Program-made: the position numbers and the translations under genes
Shown here: positions 24,771-35,469 of the stretch, one piece after another
Layout of the letters: every line of letters starts with the position of its first letter
How positions within the stretch are numbered: the first letter of the stretch is position 1
Notes under the pieces: generated by a model
The model's input: only the letters and a program-made list of their open reading frames with translations
Told to the model about the DNA's origin: nothing
Database searches by the model: none
Assembly (NCBI GenBank): GCA_039090855.1
Contig: CM077022.1
Coordinates: 76,895,964-76,959,963 of the forward strand
DNA: 64,000 nucleotides
Direction: 5' to 3'
From: Macrothele yani
Lineage: Eukaryota > Arthropoda > Arachnida > Araneae > Macrothelidae

Positions 24771-25119
24771 TGAGATTAAAAATAGCTTCATTATTGGAGG
24801 CCAAGAAAAGGTATAAGTGAAAAGTATCTTGTATTTAGTGTGTGTGTATGTTATAGACATTGGTCTACAGTGGTTGAAATGGATGGGGAATATTATTGAA
24901 ATGGAGGGGGTATTCAAAAAAAAAAAGATGAGGTCTTCTATACAGATTATAGATGAAAGAGTGGGTGAGGCTTCCATACATGACTTTTATTGATTATGAG
25001 AAAGGTCTTTGATTTGGTACCCAATAAAACAATTAAAAAAGGGGGGGTGAGTAAGATAAGATTCTATAGAGGTCATTTTAAGTAGTAGATTGTACTATAA
25101 TTGGGAGAAGAATCCCAAC

Positions 25120-25365
25120 AAACATTGCAGTCAAGAACATGAAATCAGGAAAAGTATTATAATTCTGCAGTTCTAATGGGGGGCAGTCAAGAACATGAAA
25201 TCAGGGGAAGTATTATAATTCTGCAGTTCTAATGGGGGCAGTCAAGAACATGAAATCAGGGGAAGTATTATAATTCTGCAGTTCTAATGGGGGCAGTCAA
25301 GAACATGAAATCAGGGGAAGTATTATAATTCTGCAGTTCTAATGGGGCAGTCAAGAACATTATAA
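25120..25365. repeat. Mirror of the 57-bp array (right arm)
   Basis: Four copies in reverse orientation of the repeat at 14885-15125. Confidence 0.8.
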
Positions 25366-25984
25366 CTACATCATATTATGCCATTGCGTGACACACACTA
25401 TTCTAGAAGAAACTTGGGGACTTTTGTATAACAGTGGATTAATAATGATCAATTGGAGGGAGATTTTATGTACTTTGGCAGAGCCCCGTAACAAGAGTTA
25501 TCTTGTTACAGACATACGAACATAATTCTTCTACAGTCAATTATGTATACAACATAACGTCAATGGAGAACACACTACCTGATATTATTCAATAATTAGA
25601 AACTATTGGATCATTCTAATATTTCTTCCTACCTAAGATACGGAAATTACAGTAAATTAAAAACAAAACTTACCTCCCCACTTACCTTTATGTTTATTTA
25701 ATTGTTGTGTGTGTGTGTGTATATATTTGTGTAATGTATTAGTGTATTTGTGTAATGTATTAGTATATCCATTGCGATGTCTGTTACTTTATTAATTTGA
25801 TCAGCATCAACAAGATGCATTCGTTATTTGATGACGATATACACAGACCGATGCCATACCGATATTCATAAAAACATTATTTCGTCAGTCTTTTGAAAGA
25901 TCTAAATGAGAACCAACGGAATTTTTTTATTATTGTAATTAAGAAATAACGTCTCTTAATTATTATTTTTTATTGTTAGGAAAG

Positions 25985-26110
25985 ATAGAAACTTTTATAA
26001 ATTAGAATATGAAAATACAAAAGCGTTCCGGAGGCCAAGCGAAGCGCAGGCTGTAGGAAAAGCTTTTGTATTTTCATATTATAATTTATAAAAGTCTACA
26101 TACTAAAGTC
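25985..26110. repeat. Long hairpin (right arm, outer copy)
   Basis: Mirror of 14130-14270, with the ATACAAAAGC/GCTTTTGTAT stem variant. Confidence 0.75.
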
Positions 26111-26149
26111 TACATTTCCATGTTCTCTAATTAGTTGTTTTTTTTAACT

Positions 26150-26453
26150 CTTACAATGTCAAAGTACTTATTTCTACAATACTAATATTTTTTTGTTCTT
26201 ATTTTTTTAATTCTTATTCCTAATTATTACAATCTTATCCAATGTCAAAGTACTTATTTCTACAATACTAGTATTTTTTGTTCTTATTCCTAATTATTAC
26301 AATCTTATCCAATGTCAAAGTACTTATTTCTACAATACTAGTATTTTTTGTTCTTATTCCTAATTATTACAATCTTATCCAATGTCAAAGTACTTATTTC
26401 TACAAAATTAGTATTTTATTATTATTAGTAGTATTTTATTATTATTAGTAGTA

Positions 26454-26488
<35 letters not shown>

Positions 26489-26535
26489 GTAGTAGTAGTA
26501 GTAATATTAAATTATTACATATTATTTATTAATAA
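26150..26535. repeat. Mirror of 62-bp repeats and microsatellite (module 2, right arm)
   Basis: Reverse-complement copy of 13745-14095. Confidence 0.7.
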
Positions 26536-26611
26536 TAATTAGGAGCATTGTAAGTACGTCTGTAGTCTCTGAATTATTATATCATACTGTTACCCGCCCG
26601 CCCAACCCCAG

Positions 26612-26850
26612 AAAAATAACTTACTTATATAGCCACCCGAAAAAAAAAAATTGAGCTCGTCCACTACAGGAACCAATCCAACCACTACATTACTAAATGG
26701 ATAGCCAATCAAATCACAGCTGTGTAAATAAACAACCAATCAAATCACTGCATTCTAAACACGACAACCAATCAGAGCGTCTTAAAAAAATGACGTCATT
26801 TCCGGAATAAAAAAAATCATGACGTCATTTCCGGAATGAAAAAAAAATTA
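26612..26850 (-). promoter_or_regulatory. Promoter block 2, right arm
   Basis: Mirror of 13415-13640: two TGACGTCATTTCCGG composites, CCAATC boxes and a TATA box (CTTATATAG on the plus strand near 26621). It is directed leftward, again toward the centre of the inverted repeat. Confidence 0.7.
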
Positions 26851-27354
26851 TCCATTGGAGGCCATAAAAATTTGTTACATATTGTGTATAATCCTTGTCA
26901 GAAGAGTCACCACAAAATCTGTTACATATTGTGTATAATCCTTGTCAGAAGAGTCACCACAAAATCTGTTACATATTGTGTATAATCCTTGTCAGAAGAG
27001 TCACCACAAAATCTGTTACATATTGTGTATAATCCTTGTCAGAAGAGTCATCACAAAATCTGTTACATATTGTGTATAATCCTTGTCAGAAGAGTTGCCT
27101 TCACCACAAAATCTAAACAGATATTGTGCACATAACTTGAACTACATTTTATATCCATTAGGATAGTGTTTTTATTTTAAAGGATGTAAGATTCTTGTGA
27201 CGTAACTTGTTTATTTTATTCTAAGATAACATGATTACATAACTTGAATTATATTTTATATCCATTTGGAACTAGATATGCGACATGCGTTTGTTTCATT
27301 TTAATCATTATTATATTATTAACTTGATAAATTAAATTTCAAGTTTAATGTTCC

Positions 27355-27357
<3 letters not shown>

Positions 27358-27414
<57 letters not shown>
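27358..27414. repeat. A(n)T(n) palindrome (right arm)
   Basis: About 30 A then 27 T. Mirror of 12848-12900, but the A and T run lengths differ, as expected for slippage or unreliable homopolymer reads. Confidence 0.85.
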
Positions 27415-27418
<4 letters not shown>

Positions 27419-28010
27419 ATTAAATATTAGGAGATCGGGGAAAGGTAATATCGTTCAGACTGGTGAAAACTATTGGTTGGCCTGTATCATTTGATTCGTT
27501 TCTTAAGATTGGGTAAGTATTACGTTTCATATTTTTTAGCTTTACCAGGTGATTGTTTATCATTTTTGAACACCGATGACACATTTTGGGAATAACGATA
27601 TGTTGGATAGGTAACGTGACATAAATTTTACGATATATGAAATATGTGTTTGTTTTTATTTTAAACGATATGGTGATTACATAACTTGAACTATATTTTA
27701 TATCCATGTGGATAGTGTTTTTATTTTAAAGGATATAAGATTCTTGTGACGTAACTTGTTTATTTTATTCTAAGATAACATGATTACATAACTTGAACTA
27801 CATTTTATATCCATGTGGATAGTGTTTTTATTTTAAAGGATGTAAGATTCTTGTGACGTAACTTGTTTATTTTATTCTAAGATAACATGATTACATAACT
27901 TGAATTATATTTTATATCCATGTGGAACTAGATATGCGACATGCGTTTGTTTCATTTTAATCATTATTATATTATTAACTTGATAAATTAAATTTCAAGT
28001 TTAATGTTCC

Positions 28011-28013
<3 letters not shown>

Positions 28014-28086
<73 letters not shown>
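28014..28086. repeat. A(n)T(n) palindrome (right arm)
   Basis: About 35 A then 38 T. Mirror of 12192-12248. The right flank AAGAATTAAATATTAGGAGA resembles flanks of other members of this family. Confidence 0.85.
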
Positions 28087-28090
<4 letters not shown>

Positions 28091-28950
28091 ATTAAATATT
28101 AGGAGAGAATTTTTTCCCAAAAGTAAAATGAGATGATTTGTCTCTGGGAAAACGTTATCTATAATAGTATAGAATGTAATCTATGGTATATTATAATAAT
28201 ACGAAAAGGTATTCCATAATATGGTATCAAGTATTCTCTTTGGTGAGAAGCATCGGTTAACATGCCATGGAAATATACTTCATACGCTACGTTTCGTGAG
28301 ACTGGGTAAGTGTAATGTTTTGTATTGTATTATTTAAAGTTATCAGATTGATATGTTGTTTTCAAAATTTCAACAAGGTTGTTTTATGATGTCATATTTT
28401 AAGATACAATCTAAACGTGTATTGGAAATCTAATTTTCATTCTTGGGATATGCGACATTTGTTTATTTTATTTTAAAGAATGATGTGAAGTTTCCTTTTC
28501 TTGTGACATAATCTGTAATAACCTCTCGTGGATTCCTTTTAGAACATCTTGTGCGTTTAGTTAATTCGCGCAAGACTCTGAACCTATTCAGAGAAAGATA
28601 CCGATGTTGAATATTTTTCATGTCGTAAGACGGTAGCAGCTAGTGTACACTCACTCAAACGCTCGCTAAACAATCCTATGGTCATAGAACAATTCGGGGT
28701 GCACAAGCTTGCAAGTAGGGTGAGTGTTTCCAAAGTGCTAGAAAGGACCAACTGGTTCATAGTACGCTGCGAACGATGACCCGTTGTTGAAAAAGTCAAC
28801 ATGTCACGGTATCTAGGTTTTCTAAAAGTTATCCATGAGTTCACCCTTTCATGGGGTCATTATATGTTACAAGATGGGAGATTTTTTATGCATGTATATT
28901 ATACCTTTGCTTATGTTATAAATATATAATTTATCGAAAAAGACGGGTTG
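28087..28950 (+). other. Mirror of the low-repeat segment; candidate outward spliced transcript
   Basis: On the plus strand a donor-like GACTGG/GTAAGT sits at 28305/28306 and an acceptor-like TTCCTTTTAG ends at 28542. The following sequence is open from 28582 to a TGA at 28777 (65 codons) with near-balanced composition. The antisense frame 28584-28844 is also open. No family is recognised and coding status is uncertain. Confidence 0.3.
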
Positions 28951-28969
28951 CCTTCACCATAATATCTGT

Positions 28970-29320
28970 TCTTATTTTTTTAATTCTTATTCCTAATTAT
29001 TACAATCTTATCCAATGTCAAAGTACTTATTTCTACAATACTAGTATTTTTTGTTCCTAATTATTACAATCTTATCCAATGTCAAAGTACTTATTTTTAC
29101 AATACTAGTATTTTTTGTTCCTAATTATTACAATCTTATCCAATGTCAAAGTACTTATTTCTACAATACTAGTATTTTTTGTTCTTATTCCTAATTATTA
29201 CAATCTTATCCAATGTCAAAGTATTAATTTCTACAAAATTAGTATTTTATTATTAGTAGTATTTTATTATTATTATTATTATTATTAGTAGTAGTAGTAG
29301 TAGTAGTAGTAATATTAAAT
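28970..29320. repeat. Mirror of 62-bp repeats and microsatellite (module 1, right arm)
   Basis: Reverse-complement copy of 10965-11310. Confidence 0.7.
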
Positions 29321-29419
29321 TATTACATATTATTTATTAATAATAATTAGGAGTATTGTAAGTACGTCTGTAGTCTCTGAATTATTATATCATACTGTTA
29401 CCCGCCCGCCCAACCCCAG

Positions 29420-29675
29420 AAAAATAACTTACTTATATAGCCACCCGAAAAAAAAATTGAGCTCGTCCACTACAGGAACCAATCCAACCACTACATTACT
29501 AAATGGATAGCCAATCAAATCACAGCTGTGTAAATAAACAACCAATCAAATCACTGCATTCTAAACACGACAACCAATCAGAGCGTCTTAAAAAAATGAC
29601 GTCATTTCCGGAATTAAAAAAATCATGACGTCATTTCCGGAATAAAAAAAATCATGACGTCATTTCCGGAATGAA
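29420..29675 (-). promoter_or_regulatory. Promoter block 1, right arm
   Basis: Mirror of 10605-10860, with three ETS/CRE composites (29597-29673), four CCAATC boxes and a TATA box near 29432. It is directed leftward. Confidence 0.7.
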
Positions 29676-29694
29676 AAAAAAATTATCCATTGGA

Positions 29695-30340
29695 GGCCAT
29701 AAAAATTTGTTACATATTGTGTATAATCCTTGTCAGAAGAGTCACCACAAAATCTGTTACATATTGTGTATAATCCTTGTCAGAAGAGTTGCCTTCACCA
29801 CAAAATCTAAACAGATATTGTGCACAACCATTGTCAGAACCTTCACCACAAAATCTAAACAGATATTGTGCACAACCATTGTCAGAACCTTCACCACAAA
29901 ATCTAAACAGATATTGTGCACAACCATTGTCAGAACCTTCACCACAAAATCTAAACAGATATTGTGTATAACCATTGTCAGAAGAGTTGCCGTCACCATA
30001 AAATCTGCTACGTATTGTGTACAACCCTTGTCAGAAGAGTTGCCGTCACCATAAAATCTGTTACGTATTGTGTACAGCCCTTGTCAGACGGGTTGCCTTC
30101 ACCATAAAATCTGTTACATATTGTGTACAGCCCTTGTCAGACGGGTTGCCTTCACCATAAAATCTGCTACGTATAATCCTTGCCTTCACCATAAAATCTG
30201 CTACGTATTGTGTACAACCCTTGTCAGACGGGTTGCCTTCACCATAAAATCTGCTACGTACAACCCTTGCCTTCACCATAAAATCTGTTACATATTGTGT
30301 ACAGCCCTTGTCAGACGGGTTGCCACAAATCTTTCAATAT
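29695..30340 (-). repeat. Mirror of the outer tandem array (right arm)
   Basis: Reverse-complement copy of 9940-10585. The ORFs of 64-127 codons over it arise from stop-free repeat units. Confidence 0.75.
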
Positions 30341-30439
30341 TGTGTACACCCACAATTTTTCAATGTTGTGTAAATAACGGGACCCGGACGCATCCTACTG
30401 GATTAAAAGAATTCTAACCAGTTCAGATGTGTTGTCTTC

Positions 30440-30700
30440 TTTTTTTGTTCGGATACTTATTGGAGAGACTGTGGTGCTGTTTTACATTCGACTATTCATC
30501 TTTATAGGATTTTTTCGGTCAATGGTTTTTTAAGTTCATCTGAATAGAATGTGTTCCAGACGAATACCTTCCAGAGTCAAAATACGTAACACGTAATATC
30601 CAGAAATTTTATTTTTTTGTTCGGATATATATTGGAGAGACTGTGATGCTGTTTTCATACGTCAATGATTTTTTTCTGAATAGAATGTGTTCTAGACGGA
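30440..30700. repeat. TTGTTCGGATA repeat family at the outer end of the right arm
   Basis: A motif TTGTTCGGATAYWTATTGGA followed by GAGACTGTGRTGCTGTTTT occurs at about 30446 and 30620, and again near 32952 and 33126. The left arm of the inverted repeat terminates inside this motif, after GAGACTGT. Confidence 0.65.
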
Positions 30701-30775
30701 TTGCTTCCAAAAAAAATAAAATAAAATACGTATAGTTTAGAAAAAAGACATGAACCAATGGTCAATAACTTTGAC

Positions 30776-30830
30776 AAAAAAAAAATGGTTAAAGAGGACC
30801 AAAATCCTCTTTAACCATTTTTTATTTTTA
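30776..30830. terminator. 3' hairpin of gene 30879-31277
   Basis: AAAAATGGTTAAAGAGGA pairs perfectly with TCCTCTTTAACCATTTTT around a CCAAAA loop. On the minus strand an AATAAA lies just before the hairpin. An ACCAATGG motif (30753-30762) lies beyond it. It is a member of the seven-copy 3' module. Confidence 0.7.
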
Positions 30831-30878
30831 TTTTAAATTAACAATACAATGAAATAGAAATATTTTAACAATGAAATT

Positions 30879-31277
30879 TTAACAATGAAATTTGGGTTGT
30901 ATTATAAAAACTAATGACTCAAAGGCACCATTTTTTATTAATGATGCCTCAACATGATAATATCGATCCATATTCGTCATATCCATCGTCGCATTTATTA
31001 AGTTTCCAGTTGGAAACCGTGGAACTGTTATTATAAGGGGCGGAATTATATCATTTGATGTTGACTGCTTTGGCTCCAATGACGTATCTACATCCTTGTC
31101 CACTTCCATCTTTACACGTTTCTTCTGGGGAACATCACGTTTCTTCTGGGGAACATCACGTTTCTTCTGGAGAACATCACGTTTCTTCATATTTTTCTTA
31201 AAAGTCCCCGATTTTACGGAGATTCCAATATGCATATTTTTGTAATTCCTCCGTTTCATTTGACGAAGCTGATACAT
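30879..31277 (-). CDS. Family B protein 1 (MYxLR N-terminus, KKRDVPQ repeats), 132 aa
   Basis: I choose the ATG at 31277, not the upstream ATG at 31319, because the product then begins MYQLRQMKRRNY, aligned with the MYxLR starts of three paralogues. The middle is basic and has about three KKRDVPQ-type heptads (residues about 35-60). The C-terminal 65 residues carry the family pattern of a hydrophobic strand (PLIITVPRF), a central segment and a final FIIQP. A TATA box on the minus strand (GATATAAAAG, near 31390) and a duplicated 44-bp stretch precede it. Function unknown; the basic N-terminus could bind nucleic acid, which is inference. It shares a bidirectional intergenic region with 32029. 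Confidence 0.7.
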   Translation of the reverse strand: MYQLRQMKRRNYKNMHIGISVKSGTFKKNMKKRDVLQKKRDVPQKKRDVPQKKRVKMEVDKDVDTSLEPKQSTSNDIIPPLIITVPRFPTGNLINATMDMTNMDRYYHVEASLIKNGAFESLVFIIQPKFHC

Positions 31278-31494
31278 CTTCACAACAGCAAAGTATAAGC
31301 TCACAGAATGAAAAGACAAGATTATGAGCGCACAGCAAAGTATAAGCTCACAGAATGAAAAGACAAGATTATGAGCGCTCGTCTTTTATATCCTCTTGAC
31401 AATCATAACCTATTTCACCTCTACCAGACTTTAGGGCGTCATCACAGCTGTTTCAAAACTTCCTGTGACCCACTTTAAGGCAGACTCAGCTCTT

Positions 31495-31930
31495 TTCTTT
31501 CTGTTTCATAATCTATTTTCACAACTTTCTGTTTCATAATCTATTTTCACAACTTTCTGTTGCATAATCTATTTTCACAACTTTCTGTTGCATAATCTAT
31601 TTTCACAACTTTCTGTTGCATAATCTATTTTCACAACTTCCTGTTGCATAATCTATTTTCACAACTTCCTGTTGCATAATCTATTTTCCCAACTTCCTGT
31701 TGCATAATCTATTTTCCCAACTTCCTGTTGCATAATCTATTTTCCCAACTTCCTGTTGCATAATCTATTTTCCCAACTTCCTGTTGCATAATCTATTTTC
31801 CCAACTTCCTGTTGCATAATCTATTTTCCCAACTTCCTGTTGCATAATCTATTTTCCCAACTTCCTGTTTCATAATCTATTTTCACAACTTCCTGTTTCA
31901 TAATCTATTTTCACAACTTCCTGCTTCATA
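31495..31930. promoter_or_regulatory. 28-bp tandem array, about 15 units, between divergent genes
   Basis: The unit reads TTGCATAATCTATTTTCCCA then ACTTCCTG. Each unit carries, on the opposite strand, an ETS-like AGGAAGT beside a C/EBP or PAR-bZIP-like TTATGCAAC. The array is followed on the right by a TATA box (GTATAAAAG, 31933-31941) and on the left by the minus-strand TATA near 31390, so it could act as a shared enhancer. Confidence 0.75.
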
Positions 31931-32028
31931 ACGTGTATAAAAGAACATGCAATATTTCATTTCTCATAATTTTGTCAGCATTGCTTGTCTCCAAATCTCT
32001 CGCCAGTCTTCAAGTCAAAAGAATCAAC

Positions 32029-32238
32029 ATGTGTAACCCCCAATATTTAAAACAAGAGATTGAAGGAGTAGAAATTTGGACATTCCCAAATGAGCAATTA
32101 TATATAATAGAAGAAGAAGAAGAAGAAGAAGAAGATGAAGAACCAAATGAAAACACCTGGGACGACTTTCCACCAGGATGGAACGATATTCCTTCAGAAC
32201 CTGAACCATATTGGGACGAAGACTTTTATCCTCCCTAG
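32029..32238 (+). CDS. Small acidic protein with Glu run and PYWDEDF motif, 69 aa
   Basis: An upstream ATG at 31933 lies inside the TATA box, so I start at the ATG at 32029, giving an MC start as in family A and in the gene at 58454. The product has a run of acidic residues (EEEEEEEEDEE, near residues 29-39) and a C-terminal EPYWDEDF motif that recurs four times (three identical, one variant) in the protein at 58454-58900. Function unknown. The 3' part of the gene is tandemly duplicated just downstream. Confidence 0.6.
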   Translation: MCNPQYLKQEIEGVEIWTFPNEQLYIIEEEEEEEEDEEPNENTWDDFPPGWNDIPSEPEPYWDEDFYPP

Positions 32239-32530
32239 CGACCACCCAGAAATGACATGTGTCGTTTTAACGAGTTGAGATATCTTGGCGTGGTGTCGGT
32301 GAGGACTTTCCACCAGGATGGAACGATATTCCTTCAGAACCTGAACCATATTGGGACAAAGACTTTTATCCTCCCCAGTGACCACCCAGAAATGACATGT
32401 GTCGTTTTAACAAGTTGAGATATCTTGGCGTGGTGTCGGTGAAAAATAAATCAATTCCATGCCTAAAAAAACATCAATAATGATTGTATTATGTAAAGAC
32501 TATTTTTCTTTCGTGTTTTGTAAATATATA
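32239..32530 (+). pseudogene. Duplicated 3' end of 32029 gene fused to a family A 3' end
   Basis: About 145 bp (from GACTTTCCACCAGGATGG to GGCGTGGTGTCGGTGA) is repeated in tandem from about 32300. From AGATATCTTGGCGTGG onward the sequence matches the last 70 coding bases and the 3' untranslated region of the family A gene at 35470-35895, including GATTGTATTATGTA and CTATTTTTCTTTCGTG. This is a recombination scar joining two gene families. The frame is not continuous with any start codon. Confidence 0.65.
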
Positions 32531-32545
32531 CTTTTGTAAATAATG

Positions 32546-32550
<5 letters not shown>

Positions 32551-32618
<68 letters not shown>
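32551..32618. repeat. A(n)T(n) palindrome
   Basis: About 37 A then 31 T, followed by AGAAGGAATGAATTTGGAGA and a TTTAGGAGAGG that recurs after the site at 34355. Confidence 0.85.
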
Positions 32619-32622
<4 letters not shown>

Positions 32623-32639
32623 GGAATGAATTTGGAGAA

Positions 32640-34350
32640 TTATTTATTAAATAAAATTTAGGAGAGGAATCTTAAACTTTTTTATTTATTATTAATAAGT
32701 TCCAAATGGATAAGATATAGTTTCAAATGATCTAATTATGTTTAGTCACTAATATATTATTGACAAAAAGTTATAAAACTGGAAGTTATGAAACGGTGCT
32801 GTTTTAAATTCGACCTCTTCCATAAGATTTTTTTGGTCAATGGTTTTTTCAAGTTTGTCTGAATAGAATGTGTATAAAAGGATTTTAACCAGTTCTGACG
32901 GGTTGTCTTCACCTTACAAAGTCAAAATACGTATCGTGTGATATCCAGTTTTTTTATTTTTGTTCGGATACATATTGGAGAGACTGTGGTGCTGTTTTAC
33001 AGTCGACTGCATCCATAAGATTTTTTCTCAATGGTTTTTTTAGCTCTTCTGAATAGAATGTGTTCCAGACGAATTGCCTTCCAAAGTTAAAATACCTATC
33101 ACGTGATGTCCAGATTTTTTATTTTTGTTCGGTTACATATTGGAGGGACTGTGGTGCTGTTTTTCATTCGACTACATTTTTGTCAATGCTTTTTTTAAGC
33201 TCGTCTGAATAGAGTGTGTTCCAGACGTGGGAACCACATCGCCAGTGTGAACATTTATATAAACAAAATTCTTCTCATAGCGGTTTGTCGCATGTCACAA
33301 AAAATCTCCAACGTTAATTTTATTAAATTCCAAATTGATAAAATACATTTTCAAGATAATAAATCATGATATCCCAAAATAAAATATACAATCAGTGTCA
33401 CAGGAACGGAAATCTCTATAAATGAGAACCGGAAGCTTATTTTCCGTTTGTAACACTTGGAATTGGTAGATCAGAATTTGCTCTTGTATTTCATTTACCT
33501 TTCTCAGGACTCAGGACTCATTTGGCTCAGTGCCAAGTTAATAAATCATGATATCGCAGAATAAAGTATGCAATCAATGTCCCAAGAACGGAAATCTTTA
33601 TAAATAAGGACCAAAAGTCTGTTTTCCGTTTGTAACATTTGGAATTGGTCAATCAGAATTTGCTCTTGTATTTCATTTACCTTTCTCAGGACTCATTTGG
33701 CTCAGTGCCAAATTTTATTTGCTCTTGTATTTCATTTACCTTTTTCAGGACTCAGGACTCATTTGGCTCAGTGCCAAGTCAATAAATCATGATATTGCAG
33801 AATAAAGTACACAATCAATGTTCCAAGAACGGAAATCTTTATAAATGAGGAGTGAAAGTTTATTTTCCGTTTGTAACATTTGGAATTGGTCAATCAGAAT
33901 TTGCTCTTGTATTTCATTTACTTAAAACTTGGACTCATTTGGCTCGGTGCCAAATTTTCTCCAATGACTAATAGCGGATTGAAATGCGGTTTCGTGCCAG
34001 GGAGTCATCTCCATATTGAAATGTAGTATGGCAGTTATTCACGATAAATCATTGACTCCTGTTTCGTACTGAAAATCAAAAGTTGCAACGAATGAAAAGT
34101 CCAGCCATTTATCCGGGTGGTCGTTTAGAAAGGGGTTGTTGATTGTAAAATACCAACACTTTGCTTGGGAACGATTCATCAAAGAGGTGGGAATAAAAAC
34201 TTTAGACCAAAGCAACTTAAAATATATTATCTTCTTTATATTTGGCTATTTAAAACAAAATAACTTTCATATATATTGTCTTTGGCAATCTAAAATAAAA
34301 TAATATTCTTTCCATTACAATTAATTTTCCTCCTACAAATATTTATTTCT
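32640..34350. repeat. Gene-free block with two repeat families
   Basis: 32800-33240 holds two copies of the TTGTTCGGATA repeat. 33340-33960 holds three copies of a roughly 200-bp unit with AATCATGATAT, AACGGAAATCTTTATAAAT, TTTTCCGTTTGTAACATTTG and CTTTCTCAGGACTCATTTGG. No coding frame is supported. Confidence 0.6.

Positions 34351-34354
<4 letters not shown>

Positions 34355-34420
<66 letters not shown>
34355..34420. repeat. A(n)T(n) palindrome
   Basis: About 38 A then 28 T, with left flank CTACAAATATTTATTTCT and right flank AGAAACACATTTCTTGG. Confidence 0.85.
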
Positions 34421-34424
<4 letters not shown>

Positions 34425-34877
34425 ACACATTTCTTGGTAGAATTATTTATTAGATAGAATTTAGGAGAAGGATATAAAACATGTATTTAATATTAATATG
34501 TTCCAAATAGATAACATATAGTTTTAAATTAACTAATTATGCTTAGCCACTAGTATATTATTAAAAAAGTTTATTTCATAAATGAATATAGAATAAAAGA
34601 TATAAATATAGTTTAATGATGTTACAAAATTTAGTCACCGGTATTTTATTGGAAAAAAATAGTTTACTTTATAAATGAATGTAACGTGGGTGGGTATTTA
34701 TAGTATATAGAATAATAGATAAAAATATAGTTTTATCAGTTAATTATCCAATGTCAAGCTAATCCGTAAAAGTGAAATGATTTCCCCACATACTTATCTG
34801 GACGGAGGTTCACTGGTGACCACTCAGAAATAACATTTGATAGTGTCATTTTGACAAGTTGAGAAACAAAAAAACAT

Positions 34878-35325
34878 GAGGAAGTTATGAAACAGGATAT
34901 GATGAAACAGAAAGTTATGAAACAGGATATGATGAAACAGAAAGTTATGAAACAGGATATGATGAAACAGAAAGTTATGAAACAGGATATGATGAAACAG
35001 AAAGTTATGAAACAGGATATGATGAAACAGAAAGTTATGAAACAGGATATGATGAAACAGAAAGTTATGAAACAGGATATGATGAAACAGAAAGTTATGA
35101 AACAGGATATGATGAAACAGAAAGTTATGAAACAGGATATGATGAAACAGAAAGTTATGAAACAGGATATGATGAAACAGAAAGTTATGAAACAGGATAT
35201 GATGAAACAGAAAGTTATGAAACAGGATATGATGAAACAGAAAGTTATGAAACAGGATATTATGAAACAGAAAGTTATGAAACAGGATATTATGAAACAG
35301 GAAGTTATGAAACAGGATATGATTT
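34878..35325 (+). promoter_or_regulatory. 30-bp tandem array, about 14 units, upstream of 35470
   Basis: The unit AGTTATGAAACAGGATATGA plus TGAAACAGAA is repeated almost without change; only the last two copies differ (TATTATG). Each contains AGGATATGATGAAA, a variant of the shared GGAWRTGA motif. A TATA box (GTATAAAAG, 35329-35337) follows directly. Because 30 is divisible by 3, three long open frames cross the array. They are not genes. Confidence 0.8.
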
Positions 35326-35469
35326 GCGTATAAAAGAGCGTACAATTTTCATTTCTCACCACTTTATCAGCCAACCTCGTCAGTCTCTCTCACCAACTAA
35401 GAAAGTTAATCACTAGCCAACTTTGTCAAGCAACTCGTCAGTGTTAAGCCAACTCATCATTATTTCATC

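Larger units (their letters stand above)
20664..30472 (-). repeat. Right arm of the giant inverted repeat (about 9.8 kb)
   Basis: Reverse complement of 9811-19573. Mirror positions follow approximately x to 40283 minus x, shifted by up to about 50 bases by indels in homopolymers and arrays. Every array, promoter block, hairpin and A/T palindrome of the left arm is present. Unlike the left arm, its outer end runs into further copies of related repeats and then into genes. Confidence 0.9.

Noticed and set aside
651..30472. A transposon-virus fusion in which the P-like element mobilises the virus-like DNA, as described for piggyBac and herpesviruses in fish
   Set aside because: The P-like element is closed by its own terminal repeats and target duplication before the virus-like region starts, and the transposase is broken. 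I found no P-type terminal repeat further right in the window.
34754..35374. Long open frames on both strands (148-206 codons) across the 30-bp array
   Set aside because: The 30-bp unit lacks stops in several frames and has a length divisible by three, so frames stay open automatically. The array lies just upstream of a TATA box and a better-supported gene.
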